A stretch of 64,000 nt of DNA from Klebsiella terrigena (GCF_006539725.1 NZ_BJNO01000004.1:248001-312000); one strand, 5' to 3'; shown: positions 34,875-44,966, counted from the stretch's first letter. Notes: generated by a model from the sequence alone, not told the origin. Numbers and translations: made by a program.

Positions 34875-34963
34875 ATAAAACAGCTACGCCCGCTATTGCC
34901 GTCGGAGCCGCTGCCTCTAGGCATACTGTGGCCCTCCATCAGCCCGCCATGCGTACGGTCTGA
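34871..34963 (+). other. Short GTG-initiated frame coupled to the permease stop (30 codons)
   Basis: A GTGA junction with the permease stop opens a 30-codon frame ending at TGA 34961-34963. Its product is Ala-rich and resembles nothing I recognise. It may be a small peptide, a remnant of a lost downstream gene, or chance. Confidence 0.2.
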
Positions 34964-34968
34964 GAAGC

Positions 34969-34997
34969 AGGCGGTGCGGCAGCAAGCCGCACCGCCT
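34969..34997 (+). terminator. Hairpin at the end of the AroE-like operon
   Basis: AGGCGGTGCGGC/GCCGCACCGCCT is a perfect 12-bp GC-rich stem with a 5-base loop, about 95 bases past the permease stop. No T-run follows. It probably marks the operon 3' end. The gap 34875-35213 also holds an AT-rich promoter region and a palindrome but no convincing gene. Confidence 0.55.
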
Positions 34998-35100
34998 TAC
35001 GTAACACCTCACACTCTCTCCTGTCCGTATCTCACCGGAGTGCGGCCATTTTTCGATCGGCCTCGCACAAACGAAAAATAAATTTCAAATTAACAATAAA

Positions 35101-35119
35101 ATGGAATAAACAATTCCAT
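35101..35119. promoter_or_regulatory. 19-bp palindrome upstream of the Gfo/Idh/MocA gene
   Basis: ATGGAATaaacaATTCCAT-type inverted repeat: 7-base arms ATGGAAT and ATTCCAT around 5 bases. It resembles the E. coli IclR consensus TGGAAATNATTTCCA, but not the TGCGAT operator near 27960. It lies about 95 bases before the start codon within an AT-rich stretch, so it may be an operator for this single gene. Confidence 0.45.
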
Positions 35120-35213
35120 AATGTGGATGCCGAAATATGCCTCGTCGACGGCGCAAGCGGCAGGAATCACTCAACGTCCCCTCTGACACCCGTGTTTTTG
35201 AAAGGAGAGCTCC

Positions 35214-36392
35214 ATGTTAAACGGCATGAAACCCCTGCCCCGTTCCCTGCGCTGGGGGATGGTCGGCGGCGGCGGCACCAGCCAGATTGGCTACAGCCAC
35301 CGCTCTGCGGCGCTGCGCGACGACGTCTTTACCCTGCTGGCGGGCGCGCTCGATATCGATGCCGAACGCGGACGCCGGTTTGGCCAGCAGCTCGGCATCG
35401 CGCCAGAGCGCTGCTACGCCGATTATCAAACCCTGTTCCGCGAGGAGGCGCTGCGTCCCGATGGCGTCGAGGCAGTGTCGGTCACTACGCCAAACAATAC
35501 CCACTTTGCGATCGCCAAAGCCGCGCTGGAAGCCGGGCTGCACGTTATCTGCGAAAAGCCGCTGTGCTTTACCGCCGCCGAAGCCAACGAGCTGCTGGCG
35601 CTGAGCCGCCGGCAAAACAAAATCGTCGGCGTCACCTACGGCTATGCCGGATATCAGATGGTCCAGCAGGCGCGGCAGATGATCGCCGAAGGGCTGCTCG
35701 GCCAGATTCGGGTGATCACCATGCAGTTCGCCCACGGTTTTCACAACGAGGCGGTCGAGCTGCAGGCGGAATCGACCCGCTGGCGGGTGACGCCGGAGTA
35801 CGCGGGCCCGAGCTACGTGCTGGGCGATCTCGCAACGCATCCGCTGTTTATCGCCGAAACCATGGTGCCGCAGATCAACATTAAGCGCCTGATGTGCGCC
35901 CGCCAGAGCTTCGTTAAGTCCAGGGCGCCGCTGGAGGATAACGCCTTCGTGCTGATGGAGTACGACAACGGCGCGGTCGGTTCGATGTGGACCAGCGCGG
36001 TCAACAGCGGCGCCATGCATTCGCAAAAGGTGCGCGTGGTCGGTGAAAAAGCCAGTATCGAATGGTGGGATGAGCGCCCCAACCAGCTCAGCTACGAGGT
36101 GCAGGGCGAACCGGCACGGATCCTTGAGCGCGGAATGCCCTACCTCAGCCGCGAGGCGCTGGCGGACGATCGCATCGGCGGCGGCCATCCCGAGGGCCTG
36201 TTCGAAGCCTGGGCAAACCTCTACCGCCGCTTCGCTATCGCCATGGATGCGACGGATCGCGGCGACGCTGAGCTGCTGGCAGACTTCTGGTACCCGAACG
36301 TCGAGGCCGGCCTGCACGGCGTCTACTGGGTTGAACAATGCGTGAAATCCGCCGACGCCGGCGGCCAGTGGGTTGACTTTAATTTACAATAA
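35214..36392 (+). CDS. Gfo/Idh/MocA-family NAD(P)-dependent oxidoreductase
   Basis: 392 residues. N-terminal Rossmann domain (GMVGGGGTSQIG), the conserved CEKPLCF motif with the catalytic-region lysine, and GDLATHPLF with the family histidine, followed by the beta-sheet C-terminal domain. Such enzymes oxidise or reduce sugars, inositols and related polyols. AAGGAG lies 8 bases before the ATG. It stands apart from the upstream operon by 339 bases with its own palindrome and terminator, so it may be separately regulated. Its substrate is unknown. Confidence 0.85.
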   Translation: MLNGMKPLPRSLRWGMVGGGGTSQIGYSHRSAALRDDVFTLLAGALDIDAERGRRFGQQLGIAPERCYADYQTLFREEALRPDGVEAVSVTTPNNTHFAIAKAALEAGLHVICEKPLCFTAAEANELLALSRRQNKIVGVTYGYAGYQMVQQARQMIAEGLLGQIRVITMQFAHGFHNEAVELQAESTRWRVTPEYAGPSYVLGDLATHPLFIAETMVPQINIKRLMCARQSFVKSRAPLEDNAFVLMEYDNGAVGSMWTSAVNSGAMHSQKVRVVGEKASIEWWDERPNQLSYEVQGEPARILERGMPYLSREALADDRIGGGHPEGLFEAWANLYRRFAIAMDATDRGDAELLADFWYPNVEAGLHGVYWVEQCVKSADAGGQWVDFNLQ

Positions 36393-36402
36393 ATGCTGCA
36401 TC

Positions 36403-36435
36403 CCGGTGGGGCTTCCTCCACCGGTTTCTTTATTT
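36403..36435 (+). terminator. Rho-independent terminator of the Gfo/Idh/MocA gene
   Basis: CCGGTGG/CCACCGG stem, then TTTCTTTATTT, 10 bases past the stop codon. Confidence 0.85.
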
Positions 36436-36548
36436 CTACCGCACTTACCTCGCCGCGCAACAGACCGGTAATATCTGTTAAACAAACATTTATTTACGCT
36501 TCCGGCTCCCCCCACTACACTATGCGCAGTTTTTAGATTGAGGTGGTA

Positions 36549-37913
36549 ATGAACGATAACAAAATGACGCCAGGCGAACTGCGCGCGACCTGGGGTTTGG
36601 GAACCGTATTCTCGCTGCGTATGCTCGGCATGTTTATGGTTCTGCCGGTTCTCACCACCTACGGTATGGCATTACAGGGCGCCAGCGAGGCGCTTATCGG
36701 TCTGGCGATTGGTATTTATGGACTGGCCCAGGCCCTGTTTCAGATCCCGTTTGGCCTGCTTTCCGACCGCATCGGCCGCAAGCCGCTGATCGTAGGCGGA
36801 CTGCTGATCTTCGTTATTGGCAGCATTATCGCCGCGCTCAGCGACTCCATCTGGGGCATTATTCTCGGCCGGGCGCTGCAGGGCTCCGGGGCGATTGCCG
36901 CCGCGGTCATGGCGCTCCTTTCCGATTTAACCCGCGAGCAGAACCGCACCAAAGCGATGGCCTTTATTGGTGTCAGCTTCGGCGTAACCTTTGCTATCGC
37001 CATGGTACTGGGGCCGATAGTCACCCACCAGCTGGGCCTGCACGCCCTGTTCTGGATGATCGCCGGACTGGCGTCAATAGGCATTCTGCTCACCCTGTGG
37101 GTGGTGCCCAACAGCCATAATCACGTGCTGAACCGCGAATCAGGCATGGTAAAAGGCTGCTTTAGCAAAGTGCTCGCCGAGCCAAAGCTGCTGAAGCTCA
37201 ATTTCGGCATTATGTGCCTGCACATCATGCTGATGTCGACATTCGTCGCCCTTCCCGGCCAGCTGGAGGCCGCAGGCTTCCCCGCCGCTGAGCACTGGAA
37301 GATTTATCTGGTGACCATGCTTATCTCTTTTGTCTCGGTCGTGCCGTTTATCATCTATGCCGAAGTGAAGCGCAAGATGAAGCAGGTCTTTGTGTTCTGC
37401 GTTGCGCTGCTGCTGGTCGCCGAAATCGTCCTGTGGGGCGCGGGCGGATACTTCTGGGAGCTGGTAGCGGGGGTTCAGCTGTTCTTCCTCGCCTTTAACC
37501 TGCTGGAAGCGCTGCTGCCGTCGTTGATTAGCAAAGAGTCGCCGGCCGGGTACAAAGGCACCGCGATGGGCATCTACTCCACCAGCCAGTTTCTCGGCGT
37601 GGCGATTGGCGGCGCGCTCGGCGGCTGGGTTGACGGCTTCTTCGATTCGCAGACCGTGTTCCTGCTCGGCGCGCTGCTGGCGATGCTGTGGCTGCTGGTG
37701 GCCGGAACGATGAGCGAGCCGCCGTACGTCAGCAGCCTGAGAATTGAAATCCCGGGTGAGGTGGCCGTAGATGATTCGCTGCAGACGCGTCTGCTGACAC
37801 TCGACGGGGTGAAACAGGCGCTGGTGGTTGCCGAAGAGCGTTCGGTCTACGTCAAAATCGACAGCAAGCTGACCAATCGCTTCGAGGTTGAGCAGGCGAT
37901 AAAAGGAAGTTAA
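36549..37913 (+). CDS. yajR: YajR, MFS transporter with C-terminal cytosolic domain
   Basis: 454 residues, equal to E. coli YajR. Twelve membrane helices with motif A as LLSDRIGRKP (helix 2-3 loop), plus an extra ferredoxin-like C-terminal cytosolic domain of about 65 residues (from PPYVSSLRIEIP), the hallmark of YajR. Proton-driven exporter of unknown substrate. A second in-frame ATG at 36549 is preceded by GAGGTGG and matches the family start. Confidence 0.95.
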   Translation: MNDNKMTPGELRATWGLGTVFSLRMLGMFMVLPVLTTYGMALQGASEALIGLAIGIYGLAQALFQIPFGLLSDRIGRKPLIVGGLLIFVIGSIIAALSDSIWGIILGRALQGSGAIAAAVMALLSDLTREQNRTKAMAFIGVSFGVTFAIAMVLGPIVTHQLGLHALFWMIAGLASIGILLTLWVVPNSHNHVLNRESGMVKGCFSKVLAEPKLLKLNFGIMCLHIMLMSTFVALPGQLEAAGFPAAEHWKIYLVTMLISFVSVVPFIIYAEVKRKMKQVFVFCVALLLVAEIVLWGAGGYFWELVAGVQLFFLAFNLLEALLPSLISKESPAGYKGTAMGIYSTSQFLGVAIGGALGGWVDGFFDSQTVFLLGALLAMLWLLVAGTMSEPPYVSSLRIEIPGEVAVDDSLQTRLLTLDGVKQALVVAEERSVYVKIDSKLTNRFEVEQAIKGS

Positions 37914-37940
37914 AAAAAGCGGGGATAACCCGCTTTTTTA
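37914..37940. terminator. Bidirectional terminator between yajR and yajQ
   Basis: AAAAAGCGGG/CCCGCTTTTT with a 5-base loop. The run of T on either strand serves the convergent yajR and yajQ genes. Confidence 0.93.
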
Positions 37941-38432
37941 TTAGTCGCGGAAGTTCTTGAACTGGAACGGCTGGCCTAAATCGCCGCCGCGCACCAGCGC
38001 CATTACCGCCTGCAGATCGTCACGCGCCTTGCCGGTCACGCGGATCTCTTCGCCCTGAATCTGCGCCTGCACCTTCAGCTTGCTGTCTTTGATGAGCTTA
38101 ACGATTTTTTTCTGCATCGTGCTCTCAATGCCCTGCTTCAGTTTGGCATCGACAAACCAGGTTTTACCGCTGTGCACGAACTCTTCCGGCACCTCGAGAG
38201 AGCTGCCCTCAATGCCGCGCTTCAGCAGCTTAGCGCGCAGAATATCCAGCAGCTGGTTAATCTGGAAATCAGACTCGCTGAGAACCTTGATGGTCTCATT
38301 TTTTTCGTTCAGCTCAAAACTGGCTTCCACGTTACGAAAATCAAAACGCGATTCAACTTCACGGGTCGCATTCTCTACGGCGTTTCGAACTTCCTGAAGA
38401 TCGACTTCAGAGACAATATCGAAAGATGGCAT
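37941..38432 (-). CDS. yajQ: YajQ, nucleotide-binding protein (UPF0234)
   Basis: 163 residues, two ferredoxin-like domains. The start [20 protein letters not shown] and the end [12 protein letters not shown] are strongly conserved in YajQ. Family members bind cyclic di-GMP in Xanthomonas and may act as regulators; the function in enterobacteria is unsettled. The frame extends to 38507, but GGAGAGG just before 38432 and family similarity set the start. Confidence 0.95.
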   Translation of the reverse strand: MPSFDIVSEVDLQEVRNAVENATREVESRFDFRNVEASFELNEKNETIKVLSESDFQINQLLDILRAKLLKRGIEGSSLEVPEEFVHSGKTWFVDAKLKQGIESTMQKKIVKLIKDSKLKVQAQIQGEEIRVTGKARDDLQAVMALVRGGDLGQPFQFKNFRD

Positions 38433-38630
38433 CTTTTCCTCTCCTTTCGTTTCTTTTGCGTTGCATAATACCTGCAACACGGCATAACTCAACTGGTTAT
38501 CCCGCAAGCATAGCTAACGGCGCTATGCTCCAGGTTTTTCCAGCCGCGGCGGCATTGGCTGCAGCAGGAAGGACAACGAGTATATACTTTAGTTATGAGT
38601 GCCTGGGATTGTCGCAGGTGAGGAGGATTA

Positions 38631-39542
38631 ATGAAGGTAACCGTACTCGGATGCGGTGCGCTTGGGCAGCTATGGCTGACCGCGCTGTGTAAACATGGAC
38701 ACGAAGTCCAGGGGTGGTTGCGCGTCCCACAGCCTTTCTGCAGCGTCAATCTGGTCGAGAGTGACGGCAGCATTTTCAACGAATCGTTAACCGCCAACGA
38801 TCCCGATTTTCTCGCCAGCAGCGACCTGCTGCTGGTTACCCTGAAGGCCTGGCAGGTCTCTACGGCGGTAAAGAACCTCGCCGAGCGCCTGCCCGCCTCC
38901 TCCCCGATACTGCTTATCCATAACGGAATGGGCACCGTCGACGAGCTCAAAGGCGTCACCCAGCCCCTGCTGCTGGCGTCAACCACCCAGGCCGCGCGGC
39001 GCGACGGCAACGTTATCGTTCACGTCGCTAACGGGACCACCCATATTGGCCCGGCGAAGGGCTATCCGCAGGATTACAGCGCGCTTGCCGATACGCTGCA
39101 AAACGTCCTACCCGACGTGGCCTGGCACAATAATATTCAGCCGGCGCTCTGGAGCAAGCTGGCGGTCAACTGCGTGATTAATCCGCTGACGGCGCTACGA
39201 AACTGTAAAAACGGCGACCTGCACGATGCGGCGGGGGAAGTAGAGACTATCTGCCGGGAAGTCGCCGCGGTGATGGAGCGCGAAGGCATACATACATCGC
39301 CGGAAAACCTGCTATTTTATGTCCATCAGGTAATTGAAAGTACGGCAGAAAATATCTCTTCGATGTTGCAGGATATCCGCGCTCAGCGTCATACGGAAAT
39401 CGACTATATCACCGGTTTTCTGCTCAAGCGCGCCCGCGCCCACGGCCTTGCCGTACCGGAAAACGCCCGCATGTTTGAACTGGTCAAGCGTAAGGAGAAT
39501 GAATATGAGCGCGTCGGCACTGATTTGCCTCGCCCCTGGTAG
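38631..39542 (+). CDS. panE: PanE, 2-dehydropantoate 2-reductase
   Basis: 303 residues. NADPH-binding GCGALG (7-12) near the N-terminus and the catalytic lysine in [16 protein letters not shown]. It reduces ketopantoate to pantoate for vitamin B5 and CoA synthesis. GAGGAG precedes the ATG. Its last 38 bases overlap yajL in another frame, so the two are translationally linked. Confidence 0.97.
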   Translation: MKVTVLGCGALGQLWLTALCKHGHEVQGWLRVPQPFCSVNLVESDGSIFNESLTANDPDFLASSDLLLVTLKAWQVSTAVKNLAERLPASSPILLIHNGMGTVDELKGVTQPLLLASTTQAARRDGNVIVHVANGTTHIGPAKGYPQDYSALADTLQNVLPDVAWHNNIQPALWSKLAVNCVINPLTALRNCKNGDLHDAAGEVETICREVAAVMEREGIHTSPENLLFYVHQVIESTAENISSMLQDIRAQRHTEIDYITGFLLKRARAHGLAVPENARMFELVKRKENEYERVGTDLPRPW

Positions 39543-40098
39543 CGAAGAGACGGAAGCGGTCACCGCTATCGATTTATTAGTACGCGGCGGCGTGCAGGTC
39601 ACCACCGCCAGCGTCGCCGGCGACGGCAGCCTGACCGTTGTCTGCTCGCGCGGCGTTAAGCTGCTGGCCGATGCGCCGCTGGTCGAAGTTGCCGACGGCG
39701 ACTATGACATTATCGTTCTGCCCGGCGGCATCAAAGGCGCGGAATACTTTCGCGATAGCCCGCTGCTGGTCGAAACGGTCCGGCAGTTTCATCTCTCCGG
39801 GCGGATCGTCGCCGCCATCTGCGCCGCTGCCGCCACGGTGCTGGTTCCGCACAACCTTTTCCCCATCGGCAACATGACCGGCTTTCCGGCGCTGAAAGAG
39901 CAAATTCCCGTCGGGCAGTGGCAGGATAAGCGCGTCGTCTGGGACCCACGGGTTAACCTGCTCACCAGCCAGGGGCCGGGAACGGCGATTGATTTTGCGC
40001 TCAAGATGATCGATCTGCTGGTCAGTCGTGAAAAGGCGCACGAGGTCGCTTCACAGCTGATAATACCGGCGGGAATATATAACTACTACGAAGCCTGA
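39505..40098 (+). CDS. yajL: YajL, DJ-1/PfpI-family protein
   Basis: 197 residues. The reactive cysteine is C106 at the nucleophile elbow ([11 protein letters not shown]) and the supporting acid lies in GSEETEA. YajL is the closest E. coli relative of human DJ-1, reported as an oxidative-stress chaperone and, with debate, a protein deglycase. The open frame begins at 39334 within panE, but AAGGAG at 39492-39497 and the homology start ([15 protein letters not shown]) indicate 39505. Confidence 0.95.
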   Translation: MSASALICLAPGSEETEAVTAIDLLVRGGVQVTTASVAGDGSLTVVCSRGVKLLADAPLVEVADGDYDIIVLPGGIKGAEYFRDSPLLVETVRQFHLSGRIVAAICAAAATVLVPHNLFPIGNMTGFPALKEQIPVGQWQDKRVVWDPRVNLLTSQGPGTAIDFALKMIDLLVSREKAHEVASQLIIPAGIYNYYEA

Positions 40099-40119
40099 AC
40101 CGCGATGGGTCAGACTCGG

Positions 40120-40182
40120 TCGCCCGGATAAGGCATCGCTGCCGCTATCCGGGACTTCCCCCGCTCGCGCCGGGCGGCGCTT
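40120..40182. repeat. REP-like hairpins between convergent yajL and thiI
   Basis: CCCGGATA/TATCCGGG (40123-40153) encloses AAGGC, as in REP/PU palindromes, and is followed by a second GC hairpin GCGCC/GGCGC (40167-40180). Such elements commonly sit at convergent 3' ends and stabilise transcripts. Confidence 0.6.
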
Positions 40183-40209
40183 GACGGGGTGACCGTCACG
40201 CTTCGCGGG

Positions 40210-41658
40210 CTACGGGCGATAGACCTTCACGTTCTCAAAGCCCTGCTCGCGCAGATAGAGGGCCTGCAGGCGACTCATTACGCCACGCTCGCACCACAGC
40301 AGCCAGGTTTTGCTCTGGTCGAGGTCACCAAACTGGGTGCTCAGCTTGTAGAACGGCAGCGAAACCACCTCGACGCCTTCTACCTTCAGCGGTTTCTCAT
40401 CCTGCTCGTCAACCGAGCGAATATCCAGAATCACGTCGTTGGGGCCAAAACCGCTGACGGTTTCAACTTCCACCACTTCCTGCTGAGTCTGCTGAGCGAT
40501 ATCGCGAATATCGACGTTGTTGGCTTCTGCCACCACCTTCTCAAGGATGCTGAAATCGAAGTTCTGCTCTTCCGCTTCAATCTTCGCCTTCACCGCCTTC
40601 ACGGTCGGGCTCTTCGAGATCACGCCACAGTATTCCGGCATGGTGCGGGCAAAATCTTCGGTACCGATTTCGCGCGCCAGGTTGATGATGTGCTCTTTAT
40701 CGTGAGAGATCAGCGGACGCAAAATCAGCGTATCGGAGACGTTATCGATCAGCCGCAGGTTGGTCAGCGTCTGGCTGGATACCTGGCCCAGCGCTTCGCC
40801 GGTCACCAGCGCCTGCACGCCGTAGCGTTCGGCTACCTGCGAGGCCGCGCGAACCATCATGCGCTTGAGCACGACGCCCATCTGGCCATCGTCAACTTTT
40901 TCGAGGATCTCACCGACTACCGGCTCGAAGTTAATCGCCACAAAACGCACGCGATGGGAGCTGCCAAAGCGGTTCCACAGATAGTGCGCAACCTGACGAA
41001 CGCCGATTTCGTGCGCCGCGCCGCCGAGGTTAAAGAAGCAGTAGTGCACGCGACAGCCGCGACGCATCAGCATGTAGCTGGAAACGCCGGAGTCGAAGCC
41101 GCCGGAAATCAGCGACAGCACGTCTTCCTGGGTGCCGATAGGGAAACCGCCGATGCCTTCATAACGCCCTTTCACCAGCAGCAGGCGATCGTTTTCGATC
41201 TCCAGATTGACGGTGATATCCGGGTTAGTCAGCTTAACGCGGGCGGTCTCGATATGCTGGTTGAGGCCGCCGCCGACGTAGCGTTCCACTTCGATAGAGG
41301 TAAACTCATGCTGACCGCGACGCTTCACGCGCACGCAGAAGGTTTTGCCTTCCAGCGTCTCACGCCACAGCGGCAGCGTTTTCTCGAAAATATCGTGCAG
41401 CGAAGTGAAGGGGACGTCTTCGACTTCGAGAATATGGTGAATACCGGGAATTCGGGTCAGCGCATCGCGAATAGCCGGACGCTGATTTTCGTCTTTCGCG
41501 CGAACTTCGATATGATCCCAATGACGAACGACGGCGAGCGTCTCATCATAGTTTTTGAGAACGTTACGAATGTTCCCGGTTAAGATTTTAATGAAGCGCA
41601 ATCGCACAGATTGGCTTTTGATGGTGATTTCCGGGAACAATTTAATGATAAACTTCAT
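40210..41658 (-). CDS. thiI: ThiI, tRNA 4-thiouridine synthase / thiazole sulfur carrier
   Basis: 482 residues. NFLD/THUMP RNA-binding region (about 1-165), PP-loop ATPase with SGGFDSG, the cysteine in [12 protein letters not shown] and a C-terminal rhodanese domain with the persulfide cysteine in [10 protein letters not shown] (C456 by E. coli numbering). Transfers sulfur from IscS to U8 of tRNA and to ThiS for thiamine. The rhodanese fusion is typical of enterobacteria. Convergent with yajL, divergent from xseB. Confidence 0.97.
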   Translation of the reverse strand: MKFIIKLFPEITIKSQSVRLRFIKILTGNIRNVLKNYDETLAVVRHWDHIEVRAKDENQRPAIRDALTRIPGIHHILEVEDVPFTSLHDIFEKTLPLWRETLEGKTFCVRVKRRGQHEFTSIEVERYVGGGLNQHIETARVKLTNPDITVNLEIENDRLLLVKGRYEGIGGFPIGTQEDVLSLISGGFDSGVSSYMLMRRGCRVHYCFFNLGGAAHEIGVRQVAHYLWNRFGSSHRVRFVAINFEPVVGEILEKVDDGQMGVVLKRMMVRAASQVAERYGVQALVTGEALGQVSSQTLTNLRLIDNVSDTLILRPLISHDKEHIINLAREIGTEDFARTMPEYCGVISKSPTVKAVKAKIEAEEQNFDFSILEKVVAEANNVDIRDIAQQTQQEVVEVETVSGFGPNDVILDIRSVDEQDEKPLKVEGVEVVSLPFYKLSTQFGDLDQSKTWLLWCERGVMSRLQALYLREQGFENVKVYRP

Positions 41659-41839
41659 GGCGACAATAGTTCGTTGGCAAGCCCGACAGGGCTTTAAGCA
41701 AAAGATGTACTGCAGTGCACCTCGGTGCCTGCATCCAGGGCGCGAAGTATACCACTAATGGAAGCTTTTCACCTGGCATTGCGTGTTTTACGCTAAATCA
41801 TCTGCCGCAGTCGGGACGATACGTTCGCCGGGAGCGCAT

Positions 41840-41880
41840 CAGGCTTAGGCCAGGCCGCTTGCCGGATAAGGCGCATATTT
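41840..41880. repeat. Partial REP-like sequence in the thiI-xseB gap
   Basis: GCTTGCCGGATAAGGCGCAT matches one arm of the enterobacterial REP consensus, with CATCAGGC just upstream. No full partner arm is evident, so it may be a decayed copy. Confidence 0.45.
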
Positions 41881-41942
41881 GCTTAACCACGTGACTTCGT
41901 TACCATACTGCTGTCGCGACATAACAAGAGTCTATATTCACT

Positions 41943-42185
41943 ATGCCAAAGAAAAATGAGGCCCCTGCCAGCTTTGAAACCGCCCTGAGCGAGCTGGAGC
42001 AGATCGTCAATCGTCTGGAAAGCGGCGCTCTGCCGTTAGAAGAAGCGCTCGGCGAGTTTGAGCGCGGCGTGCAGCTGGCGCGTCAGGGACAGGCAAAGCT
42101 GCAGCAGGCCGAGCAGCGCGTACAAATTCTGCTGGCAGAGAGCGAAGATACGCCGCTGACGCCTTTTACACCGGACGCTGAATAG
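41943..42185 (+). CDS. xseB: XseB, exonuclease VII small subunit
   Basis: 80 residues, full length. The helical hairpin with [18 protein letters not shown] and [17 protein letters not shown] is the XseB signature. It binds XseA and is needed for single-strand exonuclease VII activity. First gene of xseB-ispA-dxs; the ispA ATG begins directly after its stop codon. Confidence 0.97.
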   Translation: MPKKNEAPASFETALSELEQIVNRLESGALPLEEALGEFERGVQLARQGQAKLQQAEQRVQILLAESEDTPLTPFTPDAE

Positions 42186-43085
42186 ATGGATTTCCCGCAA
42201 CAGCTTCAGGCCTGCGTTGAGCAGGCCAACGACGCGCTGCGCCGTTTTCTCGCGCCGCTGCCGTTTCAGAACACTCCGCTGGTAGAAGCCATGCAGTACG
42301 GCGCATTATTAGGCGGCAAGCGCCTGCGCCCCTTCCTGGTGTACGCCACCGGCGACATGTTTGGCGTCAGCCGTGCAACCCTGGACGCGCCGGCCGCGGC
42401 CGTTGAATGCATCCACGCCTATTCGCTGATGCATGACGATCTGCCGGCCATGGACGATGACGATCTGCGTCGCGGCCTGCCTACCTGCCATATTAAATTT
42501 GGCGAAGCCAACGCAATTCTTGCCGGAGATGCCCTACAAACGCTGGCGTTTTCTATACTCAGTGATGCGGCGATGCCGGAAGTACCGGATCGCGACCGGC
42601 TGGCGATGGTTTCCGAGCTGGCGCAGGCCAGCGGCGTTGCCGGGATGTGCGGTGGTCAGGCGCTGGATCTCGAAGCCGAAGGCCATCAGGTTGACCTTGA
42701 GGCGCTCAAGCGCATTCATCGCCATAAGACCGGGGCGCTGATTCGCGCGGCGGTACGCATGGGCGCCCTGAGCGCCGGCGAACGCGGCCGTGCGGCGCTT
42801 CCGGCGCTCGATCGCTATGCGGAAAATATCGGCCTCGCCTTCCAGGTCCAGGATGACATTCTTGACGTGGTAGGGGATACTGCGACCCTTGGCAAACGTC
42901 AGGGAGCCGATCAGCAGCTGGGCAAAAGTACCTACCCCGCGCTTCTGGGTCTTGAGCAAGCCCGAAACAAAGCGCACGGCCTGATTGAAGACGCCCGCCG
43001 GTCGCTAAATGAGCTGGCCGCGCAATCTCTGGATACAACGGCACTGGAAGCGCTCGCGAATTACATAATTCAGCGTGATAAATAA
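42186..43085 (+). CDS. ispA: IspA, farnesyl diphosphate synthase
   Basis: 299 residues. The two Asp-rich prenyltransferase motifs are DDLPAMDDDD (first) and DDILD (second), with GGKRLRP at the IPP site. It condenses IPP with DMAPP and GPP to FPP, the precursor of quinones, undecaprenyl phosphate and heme O (CyoE, this window). Immediately after xseB and 18 bases before dxs, which makes the isoprenoid precursors. Confidence 0.97.
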   Translation: MDFPQQLQACVEQANDALRRFLAPLPFQNTPLVEAMQYGALLGGKRLRPFLVYATGDMFGVSRATLDAPAAAVECIHAYSLMHDDLPAMDDDDLRRGLPTCHIKFGEANAILAGDALQTLAFSILSDAAMPEVPDRDRLAMVSELAQASGVAGMCGGQALDLEAEGHQVDLEALKRIHRHKTGALIRAAVRMGALSAGERGRAALPALDRYAENIGLAFQVQDDILDVVGDTATLGKRQGADQQLGKSTYPALLGLEQARNKAHGLIEDARRSLNELAAQSLDTTALEALANYIIQRDK

Positions 43086-43103
43086 ACAATAAATGAGTCT
43101 CTG

Positions 43104-44966
43104 ATGAGTTTTGATATTGCCAAATACCCGACCCTGGCGCTGGTAGATTCCACCCAGGAGCTGCGTTTGTTGCCGAAAGATAGCCTGCCGAAGCTGTGCG
43201 ACGAACTTCGGCGCTATCTGCTGGACAGCGTCAGCCGTTCCAGCGGGCATTTTGCCTCCGGCCTCGGCACGGTCGAACTGACCGTGGCGCTTCACTACGT
43301 CTATAACACCCCTTTCGACCGCCTGATTTGGGACGTTGGCCACCAGGCCTACCCGCATAAAATTCTGACCGGCCGCCGTGACAAAATCGGCACGATTCGG
43401 CAGAAAGGCGGGCTGCATCCGTTCCCGTGGCGCGGCGAAAGCGAATATGACGTGCTGAGCGTCGGACACTCATCGACCTCCATTTCTGCGGGCATTGGCG
43501 TCGCCATTGCCGCCGCGAAGGAAGACAAGCAGCGGCGCGCGGTCTGCGTCATTGGCGACGGGGCGATCACCGCCGGGATGGCGTTTGAGGCCATGAACCA
43601 CGCGGGCGATATCAAACCCGACCTGCTGGTGGTGCTGAACGACAATGAAATGTCGATTTCTGAGAACGTCGGTGCGCTGAATAATCATCTCGCGCAGCTG
43701 CTTTCCGGAAAGCTGTACTCGACCCTGCGCGAAGGCGGCAAGAAGGTCTTCTCAGGCGTTCCGCCGATCAAAGAGCTACTCAAACGCACCGAAGAACATA
43801 TCAAAGGCATGGTGGTTCCCGGGACTCTGTTTGAAGAGCTGGGCTTTAACTACATCGGGCCGGTGGACGGTCACGACGTGCTCGGGCTGGTCAATACGCT
43901 GAAAAACATGCGCGATCTGAAAGGGCCGCAGTTCCTGCATATTATGACCAAAAAAGGCCGCGGCTATGAGCCGGCGGAAAAAGACCCGATCACCTTCCAC
44001 GCGGTGCCGAAATTTGACCATACCAGCGGGGTGCTGCCAAAAAGCAGCGGCGGCCTGCCCTCTTATTCGAAAATTTTCGGCGACTGGCTGTGCGAAACTG
44101 CGGCGAAAGACAGCAAGCTGATGGCCGTGACGCCGGCCATGCGCGAAGGCTCGGGGATGGTCGAATTTTCGAAAAAATTCCCTGACCAGTATTTCGATGT
44201 GGCTATCGCCGAGCAGCATGCGGTGACCTTTGCCGCCGGGCTGGCTATCGGTGACTATAAGCCGGTGGTGGCCATTTACTCCACCTTCCTGCAGCGCGCC
44301 TACGATCAGGTGATTCACGACGTCGCTATCCAGAAGCTGCCGGTGCTGTTTGCCATCGACCGGGCCGGCATCGTCGGCGCCGACGGGCAGACGCACCAGG
44401 GTGCCTTCGATCTCTCCTTCCTGCGCTGTATTCCGGAGATGGTCATCATGACGCCGAGCGACGAGAACGAATGTCGCCAGATGCTGTATACCGGCTATCA
44501 CTACGGCGACGGCCCAAGTGCGGTGCGCTATCCGCGCGGAACCGGTACCGGCGCGACGCTGGAGCCGCTGGCCTCGCTGCCGATCGGCAAGGGCGTGGTG
44601 AAGCGCGAAGGCGAGAAAATTGCGATCCTTAACTTCGGTACCCTGCTGAAGGAAGCCGCTCAGGTGGCGGACAAGCTCAACGCCACCCTGGTGGATATGC
44701 GCTTTGTGAAACCGCTTGATAACGCGCTGATTTTGCAGCTGGCCGCCGGGCATGAGGCGCTGGTCACTCTGGAAGAGAACGCGATCATGGGCGGCGCGGG
44801 CAGCGGCGTTAATGAACTGCTGATGGCGCATCGCCGCGCGGTGCCGGTGCTGAATATCGGTCTGCCGGACTTCTTTATTCCCCAGGGAACCCAGGAAGAA
44901 GTTCACGTCGACCTCGGTCTCGATGCCGCCGGTATCGAAGCCAAAATCAACGCCTGGCTGGCCTGA
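43104..44966 (+). CDS. dxs: Dxs, 1-deoxy-D-xylulose-5-phosphate synthase
   Basis: 620 residues, as in E. coli. Thiamine diphosphate site [18 protein letters not shown] with the downstream Asn in NDNEMSIS, and the catalytic Glu in [12 protein letters not shown]. It joins pyruvate and glyceraldehyde-3-phosphate in the first step of the MEP isoprenoid pathway and also supplies thiamine and pyridoxal synthesis. The gene order xseB-ispA-dxs-yajO is conserved in enterobacteria. Confidence 0.98.
   Translation: MSFDIAKYPTLALVDSTQELRLLPKDSLPKLCDELRRYLLDSVSRSSGHFASGLGTVELTVALHYVYNTPFDRLIWDVGHQAYPHKILTGRRDKIGTIRQKGGLHPFPWRGESEYDVLSVGHSSTSISAGIGVAIAAAKEDKQRRAVCVIGDGAITAGMAFEAMNHAGDIKPDLLVVLNDNEMSISENVGALNNHLAQLLSGKLYSTLREGGKKVFSGVPPIKELLKRTEEHIKGMVVPGTLFEELGFNYIGPVDGHDVLGLVNTLKNMRDLKGPQFLHIMTKKGRGYEPAEKDPITFHAVPKFDHTSGVLPKSSGGLPSYSKIFGDWLCETAAKDSKLMAVTPAMREGSGMVEFSKKFPDQYFDVAIAEQHAVTFAAGLAIGDYKPVVAIYSTFLQRAYDQVIHDVAIQKLPVLFAIDRAGIVGADGQTHQGAFDLSFLRCIPEMVIMTPSDENECRQMLYTGYHYGDGPSAVRYPRGTGTGATLEPLASLPIGKGVVKREGEKIAILNFGTLLKEAAQVADKLNATLVDMRFVKPLDNALILQLAAGHEALVTLEENAIMGGAGSGVNELLMAHRRAVPVLNIGLPDFFIPQGTQEEVHVDLGLDAAGIEAKINAWLA

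Noticed and set aside
35217-36338. Minus-strand frame of 373 codons over the Gfo/Idh/MocA gene
   Set aside because: The plus-strand product has clear family motifs, ribosome site and terminator; the minus frame has none.
40189-41583. Plus-strand open frame of 464 codons over thiI
   Set aside because: Antisense shadow of a full-length, well-conserved thiI; no ribosome site or recognisable domain.
43776-44906. Minus-strand frame of 376 codons over dxs
   Set aside because: Antisense shadow of dxs; translation is Arg/His/Gln-rich without domains.
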